A stretch of 64,000 nt of DNA from CAYMYN01 sp964394665 (GCA_964394665.1 CAYMYN010000004.1:124001-188000); one strand, 5' to 3'. Shown: positions 28,388 through 38,718, counted from the first letter of the stretch. The notes: generated by a model not told the origin, from the sequence alone. Translations and numbers: made by a program.

Positions 28388-28597
28388 CCCGGCCGAGGGC
28401 TCCCGAGCGGGTCCCGCGGCCTGGACCCGCCCCCCAGCGCGGAGGCCGCCCCGGCGCCCGCGCCGGGGGGGTCGGAACGGCGCCCCTCGGCCCAGCGCCC
28501 CGGGCGCCGGGCCCGGCCGACTCGCCCGGTCCCGGCCCGTCACCGCGGCCCCGCCCTTCGAGCCCTGACGAGCCCCTCCCGAGCCCTGTCGGTCCCC

Positions 28598-29008
28598 ATG
28601 AGCCAGCCCCGAGGCCCCGAGACCATCACCAAGAAGGAACTGGTCAATCGCATCGCGGACCAGACGGGCCAGACCAAGGTGGTGGTGAAGGAGATCGTCC
28701 AGCGCTTCCTGGACGAGATCCTCGACGAGCTCTCGGTCGGCAACCGCCTGGAGTTCCGCGAGTTCGGCGTGTTCGAGGTGCGCCGCCGCGCCGCGCGCCG
28801 GGCGCAGAACCCGCGCACCCTCGAGAAGGTGCACGTCCCTTCCAAGCGGGTGGTGAAGTTCAAGGTCGGCCGCGCCATGCGCGAGCGCGTGTGCGACGGA
28901 CCCGACCGCGAGGAGGAGGAACGGGCGCGCCGCGCCCACGAGGCGCAGTCCCGCCGGGCCGAGCCCGGGAACGAGGGCCCCGGCGGGGGCCCCAACTCCC
29001 CGTTCTGA
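28598..29008 (+). CDS. HU/IHF-family DNA-binding protein with charged tail
   Basis: The 136-aa product has the HU/IHF fold. A helical N-terminal part (about 9-47; TKKELVNRIADQTG) is followed by the beta arms (FGVFEVRRRAARRAQNPRT), whose intercalating proline is in QNPRT (about 70-74). The final VKFKVGRAMRERV segment completes the core at about residue 98. A further ~38 residues form a charged, Gly-ended tail (REEEERARRAHEAQ), which classic 90-aa HU lacks. HU proteins bend and compact DNA. It is expressed alone from a strong promoter and converges with the PLP enzyme. Confidence 0.88.
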   Translation: MSQPRGPETITKKELVNRIADQTGQTKVVVKEIVQRFLDEILDELSVGNRLEFREFGVFEVRRRAARRAQNPRTLEKVHVPSKRVVKFKVGRAMRERVCDGPDREEEERARRAHEAQSRRAEPGNEGPGGGPNSPF

Positions 29009-29016
29009 TCCGGGGC

Positions 29017-30228
29017 TCAGCCGCGCTCGGCGGCGACGCTGCGCGCGGGGGCGGAGGCCTTGGCCGCGGCCAGGCCGCGGGCGCAGTCCTCGAGCAGGTC
29101 GTCGACGTGTTCGATGCCGACCGAGAGGCGCACCAAGCCGTCCGCCAGGCCCGCGGCGCGGCGCTCGGCGGCCGGGATCGCGGCGTGGGTCATCGAGGTC
29201 GGCACCTCGACCAACGACTCCACGCCACCCAGGGACTCCGCCAGGGTGAACACGCGCGTCGAGCTGGCGAAGGCGTTCGCGGCGGCCACGCCGCCGGCGA
29301 GCTCGAAGGAGACCATGCCCCCGAAGCCGCCCATCTGTTGGCGGGCCAGCGCGTGTTGCGGGTGCGAGGCGAGGCCCGGGTAGATCACGCGCTCGACGCC
29401 GGGTTGGGCCTCGAGCCAGCCCGCGACGCGCAGCGCGTTCTGGCAATGGCGGTCCATGCGCACCGCCAGGGTCTTGATCCCGCGCAGCACGAGGAAGGCG
29501 TCCATGGGCCCGAGCTGGCCGCCGACCGCGTTCTGGAAGAACGCCAGCTCCTCGCGCAGCCGCGGGTCGTTGCCGACCAGCGCGCCGGCGACGACGTCGG
29601 AGTGGCCGCCCAGGTACTTGGTCATCGAGTGCAGGACGAGGTCCGCGCCCAGCTCCAGGGGCCGCTGCAGGTAGGGCGTGGCGAAGGTGTTGTCGACGAT
29701 GACCAGCGCTCCGCGGGCGTGGGCGAGCTCCGCCAGGGCGCGGATGTCGCACAGGCGCAGCAGGGGGTTGGTGGGCGTCTCGAGGTAGACGTAGCGCGTG
29801 CGCTCGCCGATCGCGGCGGCCACGCGCCCCGGATCGGTGGCGTCGACGAGGTCGAAGCGGATGCCGTAGCGCTCGAACACCTGGCGGAAGATGCGGTGCG
29901 TGCCGCCATAGAGGTCGTTCGTCGCGACGACATGGTCCCCGGGCACGAGCCGGTCGAGCAGGGCGTTGGTGGCCGCCAGACCCGAGCCGAAACACAGTCC
30001 CCAACGCGCGCCCTCGAGGGACGCGATGTTCCACTCCAGCGCGGTGCGGGTGGGGTTCTTGGTGCGCGAGTACTCGTACCCATCGCGCGGCACGGCGGGC
30101 GCGTCCTGCTGGAAGGTCGAGGAGAAGTAGACCGGCGTCATCACGGCGCCGTTGCGCGGGTCGGAGACCTGGCCGGCATGGATGGCGCGCGTCTCGAAGC
30201 GCCCGTGGTCGTTGGGGATCTCGTGCAT
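29017..30228 (-). CDS. PLP-dependent trans-sulfuration enzyme (cystathionine gamma-synthase/lyase family)
   Basis: The 403-aa protein belongs to the Cys/Met-metabolism PLP family. YSRTKNPTR (53-61) contributes the phosphate-binding Tyr and Arg. LETPTNP (149-155) and IVDNTFATP (177-185) precede the Schiff-base Lys204 in HSMTKYLGGHSD. The C-terminal SLGGVESL segment with RLSVGIEHVDDL is typical. Members make or cleave cystathionine or split methionine or homocysteine. Sequence alone does not separate gamma-synthase from lyases, so I give no symbol. No met or cys genes lie nearby. The ATG at 30228 gives a normal N-terminus (RFETRAIHAGQ). Confidence 0.9.
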   Translation of the reverse strand: MHEIPNDHGRFETRAIHAGQVSDPRNGAVMTPVYFSSTFQQDAPAVPRDGYEYSRTKNPTRTALEWNIASLEGARWGLCFGSGLAATNALLDRLVPGDHVVATNDLYGGTHRIFRQVFERYGIRFDLVDATDPGRVAAAIGERTRYVYLETPTNPLLRLCDIRALAELAHARGALVIVDNTFATPYLQRPLELGADLVLHSMTKYLGGHSDVVAGALVGNDPRLREELAFFQNAVGGQLGPMDAFLVLRGIKTLAVRMDRHCQNALRVAGWLEAQPGVERVIYPGLASHPQHALARQQMGGFGGMVSFELAGGVAAANAFASSTRVFTLAESLGGVESLVEVPTSMTHAAIPAAERRAAGLADGLVRLSVGIEHVDDLLEDCARGLAAAKASAPARSVAAERG

Positions 30229-30326
30229 GTCGTCCCAGAGCTTACGGTCCGCGGGGGGCGGGGACAGGGCGCGGGCCCGCGGGAACTCGGCGCGGGCGGG
30301 TGGGGCGACGCCGCGCTCCGGGCGGG

Positions 30327-30332
30327 TATGCT
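30327..30332 (+). promoter_or_regulatory. -10 hexamer close to the start codon
   Basis: TATGCT lies 9 bases before the ATG at 30342, predicting a leaderless or nearly leaderless mRNA for the membrane protein and the coupled mutS2. Confidence 0.5.
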
Positions 30333-30341
30333 CCGCCGGCC

Positions 30342-32093
30342 ATGGGTCCCGCTGCGTTCCGCGGGCGCGCGGCCGTCCCCGCGGCGGGGGCGCTGTGCGC
30401 CCTGCTCGGCCTCCTCTGGGGGGCGACCCTCGCCCCGGCCCAGGCCTGGGGTTGGGACGAGACCATGCACGCGCAGCTCCCCGCCGTGCGGCTCCTGCTC
30501 CACGCGGGCCGCGGGGAGGGGCGGGCCTTCTTCGAGGTGCTGCACGGCTGCGCCCAGTACCCCTTCGGCTGGCCCCTGGCGCTGGCGGCGGGGCAGGGCG
30601 TGTTCGGCATCGGCGAGCGTGTGGCGCGGCTCCTGGGCGTCGCGGCCTGGGCCGCGACCCTGTGGGTGCTGTTCCTGTGCGGGCGCGAGCTCGGCCGCCT
30701 GCAGCGCGGACCGGTCGGCGCGCCGGCGCGCGGCGAGTCGCCCCTGCCCTGGCTCGCGCTCGGCGCGGCCGCGCTCTCGCCCCTGCCCCTTTCCTACGCG
30801 GGCACGCTGTTCCTCGAGGTGCCCTTCGTGTGCGCGGCGAGCGTGGCCCTGTGGACGGCCCTGCGACGCCTGGCGCCGGAGGCGGGGCCAGCGCGCGACC
30901 TCGCGGCGGGCGCGGCCCTGCTGGGGGCCTGCTTCGTCAAGTGGAACTACGGCCTGTTGCTCGCCGCCGGGCTCGGGTTCTCGGCGCTGGTCGAGACGCT
31001 CCTCGCGGCGCGCCGCGGCGAGGGCCGGCGTGCGGCGATCCGCCTGGGGATCTGGCTCCTCGTTCCGCTCCTGGGCGCCCTGTGGTGGTTCGCGCTCCCC
31101 CTTCCCCTGGGGGCCGAGGTCGCCGAGCGCCACCGCGCCGCGCTGTTCGGTTTCCTGGGCGGCAACCTCGGGCAGCCCGCGACGCCCTACGCCTGGCGCG
31201 CGCTGCACGCGATCGGCTGGTTCGCGCCCTCCGCGCGCTTCCTGGCGCTGCTGCTCGTGGGAGTCCTGCTGACCCTCGGGCTGGGCGGAGCGCGCGAGCT
31301 CCGCCGTCCGGGCGCGCGGACGTTGTGGGTCGCCCTGCTGGCCCTGGCCGTGCCGATCCTCGCGCACCCCTTCCACCTCGATCGGTTCCTGATCCCGATC
31401 GGGCCGCCGCTGTGGCTGCTGGCGGCCCTGGGCGGCGCGCGGGTCCTGCCCGTGGCGCCGGTTCGCCGCGCCGGGGTCCTGGGCGCCCTGCTCGCCCTCG
31501 CCTGGTTCCGACCGACCTTCGAGACGCGCCTGCTGGCCGAAGCGACCGTCGTCGCCGAGCGCCCGCCCGAAGCCCGCGCGGAGCTGCGCGCCCACGTCGC
31601 GCGCGAGTTCGAGCGTTGGGCGCGCCTGGGGCCGGGCCGTCCGACCCCCAGTCCGGGGCTCCCGGTGGAGGCCCACCGGGCGCTCGCCGAGCTCGTGGCG
31701 CGGGCCGTCGGCGACGCACCGCGCGTGGGCTGGATCGGCATCTCCTCGGAGTTCTCGCCGGCGGCGCTGCACCTCGAGCTGCTCGCCCGCGGCGGCTCGC
31801 CCGAGCGCTTCCTCGACGCCTGGGAGCGCCCGCTCTACGTCACCTTCGAGGCCACGGATCCCGACTGGGATGGCCCGCGCCTGGCACGTTGGGCGGGGGA
31901 CTTCGACGTCGTCCTGATGAGCGACCCGCCCGACCTGCGCGGCCGCCGCGCGCGCGAGTTCATGCGCCGCTATCAGGAGCAGCTCGTCCAGGAGCTGGGC
32001 TGGACCATCGAGCGCATCGGCGTCCTGAGCCTCGAGCAGCCCCTGTCCGCCCCGCGCGAAGTGACGCTCTACGCCGCGCGTCCCCGGCCATGA
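30342..32093 (+). CDS. Polytopic membrane protein, glycosyltransferase-39/ArnT-like
   Basis: The 583-aa protein has about nine to ten hydrophobic helices in its first ~400 residues and a soluble C-terminal part. After the first helix comes WGWDETMHAQL, placed like the conserved Asp-Glu loop of GT-C fold glycosyltransferases (GT39, ArnT, PMT), which use polyprenyl-linked sugars outside the membrane. Pro and aromatic residues around HPFHLDRFLIP fit the same fold. The acceptor and donor are unknown. The ATG is chosen because TATGCT lies just upstream. Its stop overlaps the mutS2 start (ATGA), although the two proteins have no evident link. Confidence 0.7.
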   Translation: MGPAAFRGRAAVPAAGALCALLGLLWGATLAPAQAWGWDETMHAQLPAVRLLLHAGRGEGRAFFEVLHGCAQYPFGWPLALAAGQGVFGIGERVARLLGVAAWAATLWVLFLCGRELGRLQRGPVGAPARGESPLPWLALGAAALSPLPLSYAGTLFLEVPFVCAASVALWTALRRLAPEAGPARDLAAGAALLGACFVKWNYGLLLAAGLGFSALVETLLAARRGEGRRAAIRLGIWLLVPLLGALWWFALPLPLGAEVAERHRAALFGFLGGNLGQPATPYAWRALHAIGWFAPSARFLALLLVGVLLTLGLGGARELRRPGARTLWVALLALAVPILAHPFHLDRFLIPIGPPLWLLAALGGARVLPVAPVRRAGVLGALLALAWFRPTFETRLLAEATVVAERPPEARAELRAHVAREFERWARLGPGRPTPSPGLPVEAHRALAELVARAVGDAPRVGWIGISSEFSPAALHLELLARGGSPERFLDAWERPLYVTFEATDPDWDGPRLARWAGDFDVVLMSDPPDLRGRRAREFMRRYQEQLVQELGWTIERIGVLSLEQPLSAPREVTLYAARPRP

Positions 32094-34228
32094 AGGCGCG
32101 CCCGGGAGCCGCGAGCGGTTGGGCCGAGGGCCAATCGGGGGGCCTGTTCCCCGAGGCCCTGCCGCGCTCCGAGTTCGCCGCGGGCGTGCTCGAGCTCGAG
32201 GGCGTGCTCGCCCTGTGCGAGCGCTACGTCTCGACCTCGCTCGGGCGGCGCGCGCTGCGCGAGCTCGGCCCCCTGCCCGAAGAGCAGGCCCGCGAGGCGC
32301 TGGCGCGCGCGCGCGAGCTCGAGCTCCTCGAGCGCGGCGGCGGCCTGCCGGGCCTCGGGGGCGTGACCGATCCCCTGGCCTTGCTCGAGGCGGCCGCCCG
32401 CGATCCGCTCGCCGAAGAGCAGCTCGCGACCTTGGTGCTGTTCCTGGAGGCGTTGGAGCGCCTGCGGGAGGAGCTCGCCTGGCGGGTGGCCGACCTGCCC
32501 GCCCTGGCGCGGCTGGCGGCGGCCCAGCCCGACCTCGGCTCCCTGCGCCATTCCCTTCTGCGGGTCGTCGACGAACGCGGCCGCGTGCGCGACGACGCCT
32601 CGGCGCTGCTGGCGCGCCTGCGGGGCGACCTGCGCGACCTCGAGCGGCGCATCGCGCACGTGCTCGAGGTGCTCGCCCAGCGGCCGGACCTGCGTGGCGT
32701 GCTGGCCGACTCGCGCGTGCACCTGCGCGGCGGCCGGGCCTGCCTGGCGGTCAAGGCCAAGCAGTCCGGGCGCGTGCCCGGATTGCTGCACGACCGCTCC
32801 CAGACCGAACAGACGGTCTACATCGAGCCGCAGGCCGCGGTGGCGCTCTCCAACCGCGCCGCCGAGCTGCGCCTCGAGGAACGGCGCGAGCTCTCGCGCG
32901 TGTTGGGCGAAGCGACGCGCGCCGTCCTGGGCAGGCGGGCCGAGCTCGAGCTCGCCGCCCGCGCCCTCGCGCGCCTCGAGCTGGGCCTGATCGCGCGGCG
33001 GTTCTGCGCCGAGTTCGGCGCGCGCGTGCCGGCCCTGATCGGTGAGCCGGGGGCGGCCCGCGGCCTGCGCCTGCGCCAGGCGCGCCACCCCTTGTTGGTG
33101 GCCGAGCTGGCCGCCGGGCGGCTCGAGGAGGTCGTGCCGATCGACCTGCACCTGGGGCTCGACTTCGATCTGCTGATCCTCACCGGTCCCAACACGGGCG
33201 GGAAGACGCTGGCGCTCAAGACCGCGGGGTTGTGCGCGTTGCTCCTGCGCTGCGGTCTGCCCGTGCCCTGCGCCGAGGGCAGCACGGTGCCGTTCTACGA
33301 CGCGGTCGTGGCCGACATCGGCGACGAGCAGGAGATCAGCCAGAGCCTCTCGACCTTCTCCTCGCACCTGGTGCGCATCCGCGCCGGGCTCGATCGCGCC
33401 GGACCGCGCACCCTGGTCTTGCTCGACGAGCTCGGCGGCGGAACGGACCCCGAGGAGGGCGCGGCCCTGGGCGAGGCGATCCTCGAGGAGTTCCTGCGCC
33501 GCGGAGCCCACACCCTCGTGAGCACCCACCTGGGGCGCCTCAAGGAGTTCGCCTTCCGCAACGCGCGCGTCGAGAACGGCTGCACCGAGTTCGACCTCGT
33601 CACCCTCGCGCCGCGCTATCGCGTGATCGTCGGCGTGCCGGGCGAGTCGGCGGCGCTGGTCATCGCGCGCCGCCTGGGCCTCGACCCGTCCCTGGTGGCG
33701 CGCGCCGAGCAGCGGCTCGAGCGCCGCGAACAGGAGGTCCAGGAGCTCCTGGCCGAGGTGCGCTCGGCGCGCATCGAGACCGAACGGGTCCGCGAGCGGG
33801 CCGAGGAGCGCCTGCGCGAGGCCGAGGACAGCGCGCGCCGCGCCGAGGTCCAGGCGCTCGAGATCGAGCGCCGCGGGGAGCGGCTCGAGGCCGAGGCCCA
33901 GCGTGACCTCGAGGAGCGGGTGCGCGAGGCGCGCGCGGCCCTCGAACGCGCCCAACGCCTGGCGCAGCAGGTCCCGGCCGGACCCCGGGCCGAGCTCGAG
34001 GCGGCCCTGGGCGCCCTGGCCGACGCGATCGGCGGAGCGACGCTCACCCAGCGGCGCCAGGCCTTCCTGGACGGGCTGCGCAAGGGACAACTCGTGTACC
34101 TGCCGCGCTATCGCCAGCGCGTGCAGGTGCACCGCGTGGACCCCGAGCGCCGCGAGGTGACCGTCAAGCTGGGCTCGCTCAAGATCGCGGTCTCCTTCGA
34201 GGAGGTGACCCCCTACGAGTCCCTCTGA
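32090..34228 (+). CDS. mutS2: MutS2-type ATPase lacking the Smr domain
   Basis: This 712-aa protein has the MutS2 order. A helical core comes first (about 30-330; SRVHLRGGRACLAVK and RSQTEQTVYIEP match the clamp region). The ATPase follows with Walker A TGPNTGGKT (365-373), Walker B TLVLLDELGGGTDP and the H-loop VSTHLGRLKEF. A long Glu/Arg-rich coiled coil comes next (about 540-650). The C-terminus ends with KKGQ-like DNLVYLPRYRQRVQV and SFEEV, the KOW-like piece, and stops. The ~80-aa C-terminal Smr nuclease domain (with LDLRG and HGxGxG) is missing and is not found in other frames before the next gene. MutS2 acts on branched DNA or collided ribosomes; without Smr it should not cleave nucleic acid by that domain. 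Confidence 0.9.
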   Translation: MKARPGAASGWAEGQSGGLFPEALPRSEFAAGVLELEGVLALCERYVSTSLGRRALRELGPLPEEQAREALARARELELLERGGGLPGLGGVTDPLALLEAAARDPLAEEQLATLVLFLEALERLREELAWRVADLPALARLAAAQPDLGSLRHSLLRVVDERGRVRDDASALLARLRGDLRDLERRIAHVLEVLAQRPDLRGVLADSRVHLRGGRACLAVKAKQSGRVPGLLHDRSQTEQTVYIEPQAAVALSNRAAELRLEERRELSRVLGEATRAVLGRRAELELAARALARLELGLIARRFCAEFGARVPALIGEPGAARGLRLRQARHPLLVAELAAGRLEEVVPIDLHLGLDFDLLILTGPNTGGKTLALKTAGLCALLLRCGLPVPCAEGSTVPFYDAVVADIGDEQEISQSLSTFSSHLVRIRAGLDRAGPRTLVLLDELGGGTDPEEGAALGEAILEEFLRRGAHTLVSTHLGRLKEFAFRNARVENGCTEFDLVTLAPRYRVIVGVPGESAALVIARRLGLDPSLVARAEQRLERREQEVQELLAEVRSARIETERVRERAEERLREAEDSARRAEVQALEIERRGERLEAEAQRDLEERVREARAALERAQRLAQQVPAGPRAELEAALGALADAIGGATLTQRRQAFLDGLRKGQLVYLPRYRQRVQVHRVDPERREVTVKLGSLKIAVSFEEVTPYESL

Positions 34229-34287
34229 GCGGCCTGCGCCGGCGGGGGATCGGGTCGCAACCGCGTGGATCGGAGCGCGCCGAGCGC

Positions 34288-34293
34288 TAGGCT
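34288..34293 (+). promoter_or_regulatory. -10 hexamer for leaderless response-regulator mRNA
   Basis: TAGGCT, 7 bases (GCCCGCG), then ATG at 34301. It is one of the clearest examples of the leaderless arrangement in the window. Confidence 0.6.
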
Positions 34294-34300
34294 GCCCGCG

Positions 34301-34810
34301 ATGGCGGACCTGGTCCTGGTCGACAACGACGAACGCATCGTCGAGCTCGTGGCCTGGTTCCTGCGCCGGGCCCGGCACACCGTGCGCACGGCGGCGAGCT
34401 ACGCGCAGGTGCGCGGGCTGCTCGCCGAGCGCGCGCCGGATCTGATGCTCGCCGACCTCGAGCTCGGGGAGGAGCGCGGCGACGAGGAGCTCCCGCGCCT
34501 GGCCCGGGAGGGGCTCCTGCCGCCGACGCTGGTCGTCTCGGGCTACCTCGACCGCGAGCTCGAGGCCCACCTGCGCAGCGTGCCGGGCGTGCGGGGCACG
34601 CTCGCCAAGCCCTTCGACCTGCCGGGCCTCGAGCGGTCCATCGAGCAGTGCCTGTCCCAGGGCGGGCCGGCCGACCCCGCGCCGGCTCCCCTGGAGGGCG
34701 GCTGGGTCGAGATCGGGCCCGCGGAGGCCGACCCGGACGCGGGGACGGCGAGCACCTGGGGCGCGGGCGAGGGCGGCGGTTGGGTGCGGCTCGATGGGGG
34801 GGACGCGTGA
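34301..34810 (+). CDS. Single-domain response regulator with acidic tail
   Basis: The 169-aa protein has a receiver domain (1-~118). Its residues are the acidic pair Asp9-Asp11 region (VDNDE), the phospho-acceptor Asp52 (LADLELGE), Ser80 (LVVSGY) and Lys103 (LAKPF). No output domain follows. The last ~50 residues are Gly, Ala, Glu and Pro-rich and probably disordered. Such proteins relay signals to partners through phosphorylation. No histidine kinase is nearby. The stop overlaps the aroC GTG (GTGA), so the two are coupled. Confidence 0.85.
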   Translation: MADLVLVDNDERIVELVAWFLRRARHTVRTAASYAQVRGLLAERAPDLMLADLELGEERGDEELPRLAREGLLPPTLVVSGYLDRELEAHLRSVPGVRGTLAKPFDLPGLERSIEQCLSQGGPADPAPAPLEGGWVEIGPAEADPDAGTASTWGAGEGGGWVRLDGGDA

Positions 34811-35955
34811 CGCGCCTCGCCTGGACCACGGCCGGGGAGTCCCACGGGCCGGCCCTGGTGGGCGTGCTCGAGGGGTTGCCCGCGGGCCTCGAGCTCGACC
34901 TCGCGCGGGTCGACGCCGAGCTCGCCCGGCGCCAGGGCGGCTACGGCCGCGGCGGCCGTATGAAGATCGAGCGCGATCGCGTGCAACTGCTCTCCGGCAC
35001 CCGCGCCGGGCGCACCCTGGGCTCCCCGATCGCATTCCTCGTGCCCAACCGCGACGCCGTCATCGAGTCCCTACCCGTGCCCGGCAACCCGCGCCCCGGG
35101 CACGCGGACCTGGCGGGTTGCCAGAAGTACGGTCACCGCGATCCGCGGGCCGTGCTCGAGCGGGCCAGCGCGCGCGAGACCGCGGCCCGCGTGGCGGCGG
35201 CGGCGATCGCGCGCCAACTGCTCGAGCACCTGGGGATCGAGGTCTTCGCCCACGTGCTCTCGGTGGGGGCGGTCGCGGCCCGCGCCGATGCCTGGGAGGC
35301 CGCCGGGGAGTCCCGGGTGGAGCTCCGCGCGCGCAGCGACTTCTTCTGTCTCGATCCCGCCGTCGAGGATGCGCTGCGCGCCGAGGTCGACGCGGCCCGC
35401 GAGGCCCGCGACAGCTTGGGGGGCCAGTTCGAGGTGCGGGCGCTCGGCCTGCCCCCGGGGCTCGGCGGCTACGCGAGCGGGCCGCAGCGCCTCACGGCCC
35501 GCATCGGCGCGGCGGTGCTCTCGATCCCGGCCATCAAGGGCGTCGAGTTCGGCCTGGGCTTCGAGAGCGCGCGCCACAGGGGGTCGGAGGTGCACGACGC
35601 GATCGAGCTCGCCCCGGAGCCCCAGCCCTGGGGGCGTTTCCGCCGGGCCAGCAACCGCGCCGGAGGCCTGGAGGGCGGCATGAGCACGGGCGAGCCCCTG
35701 GTGCTGCGCGCGGCGATGAAGCCGATCCCCTCGCTCCGCGCGGGGCTGCCCAGCGTCGACTTCCAGTCCGGCGCGGCGGTCCAGGCCACGTACCAACGCT
35801 CGGACGTGACCTCCGTGCCCGCGGCCTCGGTGGTGGGGGAGGCCATGGTGGCGCTCGAGCTGACGGCGGCCGTGCTCGACAAGTTCGGCGGGGACTCGCT
35901 CTCCCAGCTCGAGGCCGCGTGGGAGGCCTACCGCGTCCAGCTCCGCGAGGTCTGA
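34807..35955 (+). CDS. aroC: Chorismate synthase
   Basis: AroC makes chorismate from EPSP with reduced FMN, the last shared step of aromatic amino acid synthesis. The 382-aa protein has the signatures GESHGPALVGVLEGLPAG (from residue 10), RxQGGYGRGGRMxIExD, GHADLAGCQKYGHRDxR, and near the end RSDVTSVPAASVVGEAM. The GTG at 34807 overlaps the response-regulator stop. No other aro gene lies in the window. Translational coupling to a response regulator is unusual for aroC. Confidence 0.96.
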   Translation: MTRLAWTTAGESHGPALVGVLEGLPAGLELDLARVDAELARRQGGYGRGGRMKIERDRVQLLSGTRAGRTLGSPIAFLVPNRDAVIESLPVPGNPRPGHADLAGCQKYGHRDPRAVLERASARETAARVAAAAIARQLLEHLGIEVFAHVLSVGAVAARADAWEAAGESRVELRARSDFFCLDPAVEDALRAEVDAAREARDSLGGQFEVRALGLPPGLGGYASGPQRLTARIGAAVLSIPAIKGVEFGLGFESARHRGSEVHDAIELAPEPQPWGRFRRASNRAGGLEGGMSTGEPLVLRAAMKPIPSLRAGLPSVDFQSGAAVQATYQRSDVTSVPAASVVGEAMVALELTAAVLDKFGGDSLSQLEAAWEAYRVQLREV

Positions 35956-36033
35956 CGCGGCCGGGGTCCGGGACCGGCCGGGGTCAGCTCCCCCGGGGAG
36001 TGGGCGATCCGTTCCAGTTTCCTGCCCGGACGC

Positions 36034-36061
36034 TTGACCGCGGGGAGGCGAACCCTACGAT
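36034..36061 (+). promoter_or_regulatory. Strong promoter of the tRNA-tuf operon
   Basis: TTGACC (36034-36039), a 16-bp spacer and TACGAT (36056-36061) give a near-consensus housekeeping promoter about 100 bases before the first tRNA. No other equally good promoter is seen before tuf. Confidence 0.75.
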
Positions 36062-36160
36062 CTCGCCCTCCACTCGTCGGGCAGCGCCCGAGGCGTGCAT
36101 CCGCACGTCGCCGCGCCGCGACCCGACGGGTTCGTTCGGTGACCCGCCCACCCGGGCCGG

Positions 36161-36236
36161 GCCAGCGTAGCTCAACTGGCAGAGCACCTGATTTGTAATC
36201 AGGAGGTTGTGGGTTCGACTCCCACCGCTGGCTCCA
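36161..36236 (+). tRNA. tRNA-Thr(TGT)
   Basis: The cloverleaf is complete. The acceptor GCCAGCG pairs with CGCTGGC, the anticodon stem CCTGA/TCAGG carries loop TTTGTAA, and the T arm is GTGGG TTCGACT CCCAC. The 3' CCA is encoded. The anticodon TGT reads ACA threonine codons. Confidence 0.97.
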
Positions 36237-36595
36237 CGCCGCGGTGGGGCGGGCGCACGGCCAGGCCTGCCGGACTCCAACCCCGCCCGGCGGGTGCGGC
36301 CCACCCGGGCCGCGGTGCTCCCTCTCAACTGGATCGATACACGGGATGGAACGGGAGCGGATCCTCCCCGACCCGCGCGACGCGCGGCGGACGCGGCGGC
36401 CGCGCCGGTACCGGGCATCCGTGCAAGAGTCGTCGGGCGGCGCCGCCCCCGATCGCCCAGGCGGTCGGGCGCGCGGCTCGCGCGCGCGTTCGTCGGTCCC
36501 AGGACCCGCGGCGCGCAGCGCGTTTCGCCGCTCGCCTCCCGTCCGGGTAGGGGCTCGGTCCACACGGACCGGATCCCTCCGCTGCCCACACCCAA
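36237..36595 (+). other. Long spacer between tRNA-Thr and tRNA-Tyr with hairpins
   Basis: No gene is supported in these 359 bases. Three inverted repeats are present: GCGGCCC/GGGCCGC around ACCC (36296-36313), the palindrome GGGCGGCGCCGCCC (36435-36448), and CGGTCC/GGACCG around ACAC (36556-36571) just before tRNA-Tyr. They could guide tRNA processing or modulate read-through. E. coli spacers in the same cluster are far shorter. Confidence 0.5.
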
Positions 36596-36680
36596 GGGGA
36601 GATTCCCGAGCGGCCAAAGGGGGCAGACTGTAAATCTGCTGGCTCTGCCTTCACAGGTTCGAATCCTGTTCTCCCCACCA
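36596..36680 (+). tRNA. tRNA-Tyr(GTA)
   Basis: The acceptor GGGGAGA pairs with TCTCCCC. The anticodon stem GCAGA/TCTGC carries loop CTGTAAA (anticodon GTA), and a long variable arm makes this a class II tRNA of 85 bases. The T arm is ACAGG TTCGAAT CCTGT and the CCA is encoded. Confidence 0.97.
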
Positions 36681-36832
36681 CCTCCCAGCGCGCGCGACCG
36701 TCTTCGGACGGCGTCGTTCGAGAGGTGCTCCGGCGCTGTCGACTCGCGATCCGCGCCCTGGACCGCCGCGCGCGCGAGCGCGCGCTCGAGTGCGCCGCGC
36801 CGGTCGCCGACCGCCACGGCGGGCGAGCCTCC

Positions 36833-36906
36833 GCGGGCGTAGTTCAATGGTAGAACGTCAGCCTTCCAAGCTGAACGCGTGGGTTCGATTCCCATCGCCC
36901 GCTCCA
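36833..36906 (+). tRNA. tRNA-Gly(TCC)
   Basis: The acceptor GCGGGCG pairs with CGCCCGC. The anticodon stem TCAGC/GCTGA carries loop CTTCCAA (anticodon TCC). The T loop is TTCGATT and CCA is encoded. It is 152 bases after tRNA-Tyr. Confidence 0.97.
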
Positions 36907-37052
36907 GGCTCGACCGCTGCCGCGGATCGCGGCGCAGGCCTCTCCCTCCTCCCCGCGCGAGCGTCGCGCCCGCCGTGGCCGCGACGCGCCGGGACCCTCC
37001 CGTGTCGAGCCGTACGGGGCGCGCCCTACGCGACGCCCAGCGGGACCTCGGC

Positions 37053-37128
<76 letters not shown>

Positions 37129-37405
37129 TCCCCGTGATCGGCCGAACACCCCGCCGCACCGCTCCCACCCTGGGGCCGCGGCGGGGCTCTCCACTGCGCG
37201 GCGCCCGCGAGGGCCCGCGCTCCGACCGTCGTCGCCGGAACGCTCCGGCGTGGGCGGTCCTCCCTGACGAAACCTGGATCGACCCGGACCTCACCCGTCC
37301 CGCGCCCCGGCCACGCCGGCGACGCGACGGCGGGTGCTCCTCGCGGCCCGCTGCCCACCCCGGGAGCGGACCGCAGCCCAACGACGCAACGCAGACCACG
37401 AAATC

Positions 37406-38614
<1,209 letters not shown>

Positions 38615-38629
38615 TCCCTCCACGGTCGC

Positions 38630-38661
38630 ACCCGGGGGCGGGAGCCATCCCGCCCCCGGGT
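38630..38661 (+). terminator. Strong hairpin terminator after tuf
   Basis: A perfect 14-bp stem (38630-38643 with 38648-38661; ACCCGGGGGCGGGA) has a 4-base GCCA loop and an outer CACGG/CCGTG helix. There is no T tract, as often in very GC-rich genomes. Confidence 0.75.
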
Positions 38662-38718
38662 CCGTGGACCGACGGCCGCGAACGCAGAGCCTTCTGCCAG
38701 CAGCTCTAGGAGCCCGCC

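Noticed and set aside
34229..34300. A missing Smr domain of MutS2 encoded in another frame
   Set aside because: Only 72 bases separate mutS2 from the next gene, and no LDLRG or HGxGxG coding is found in any frame.
36237..36595. Short plus-strand ORFs between tRNA-Thr and tRNA-Tyr
   Set aside because: They cross tRNA genes or are Arg/Pro-rich without sites; the region is explained as a structured spacer.
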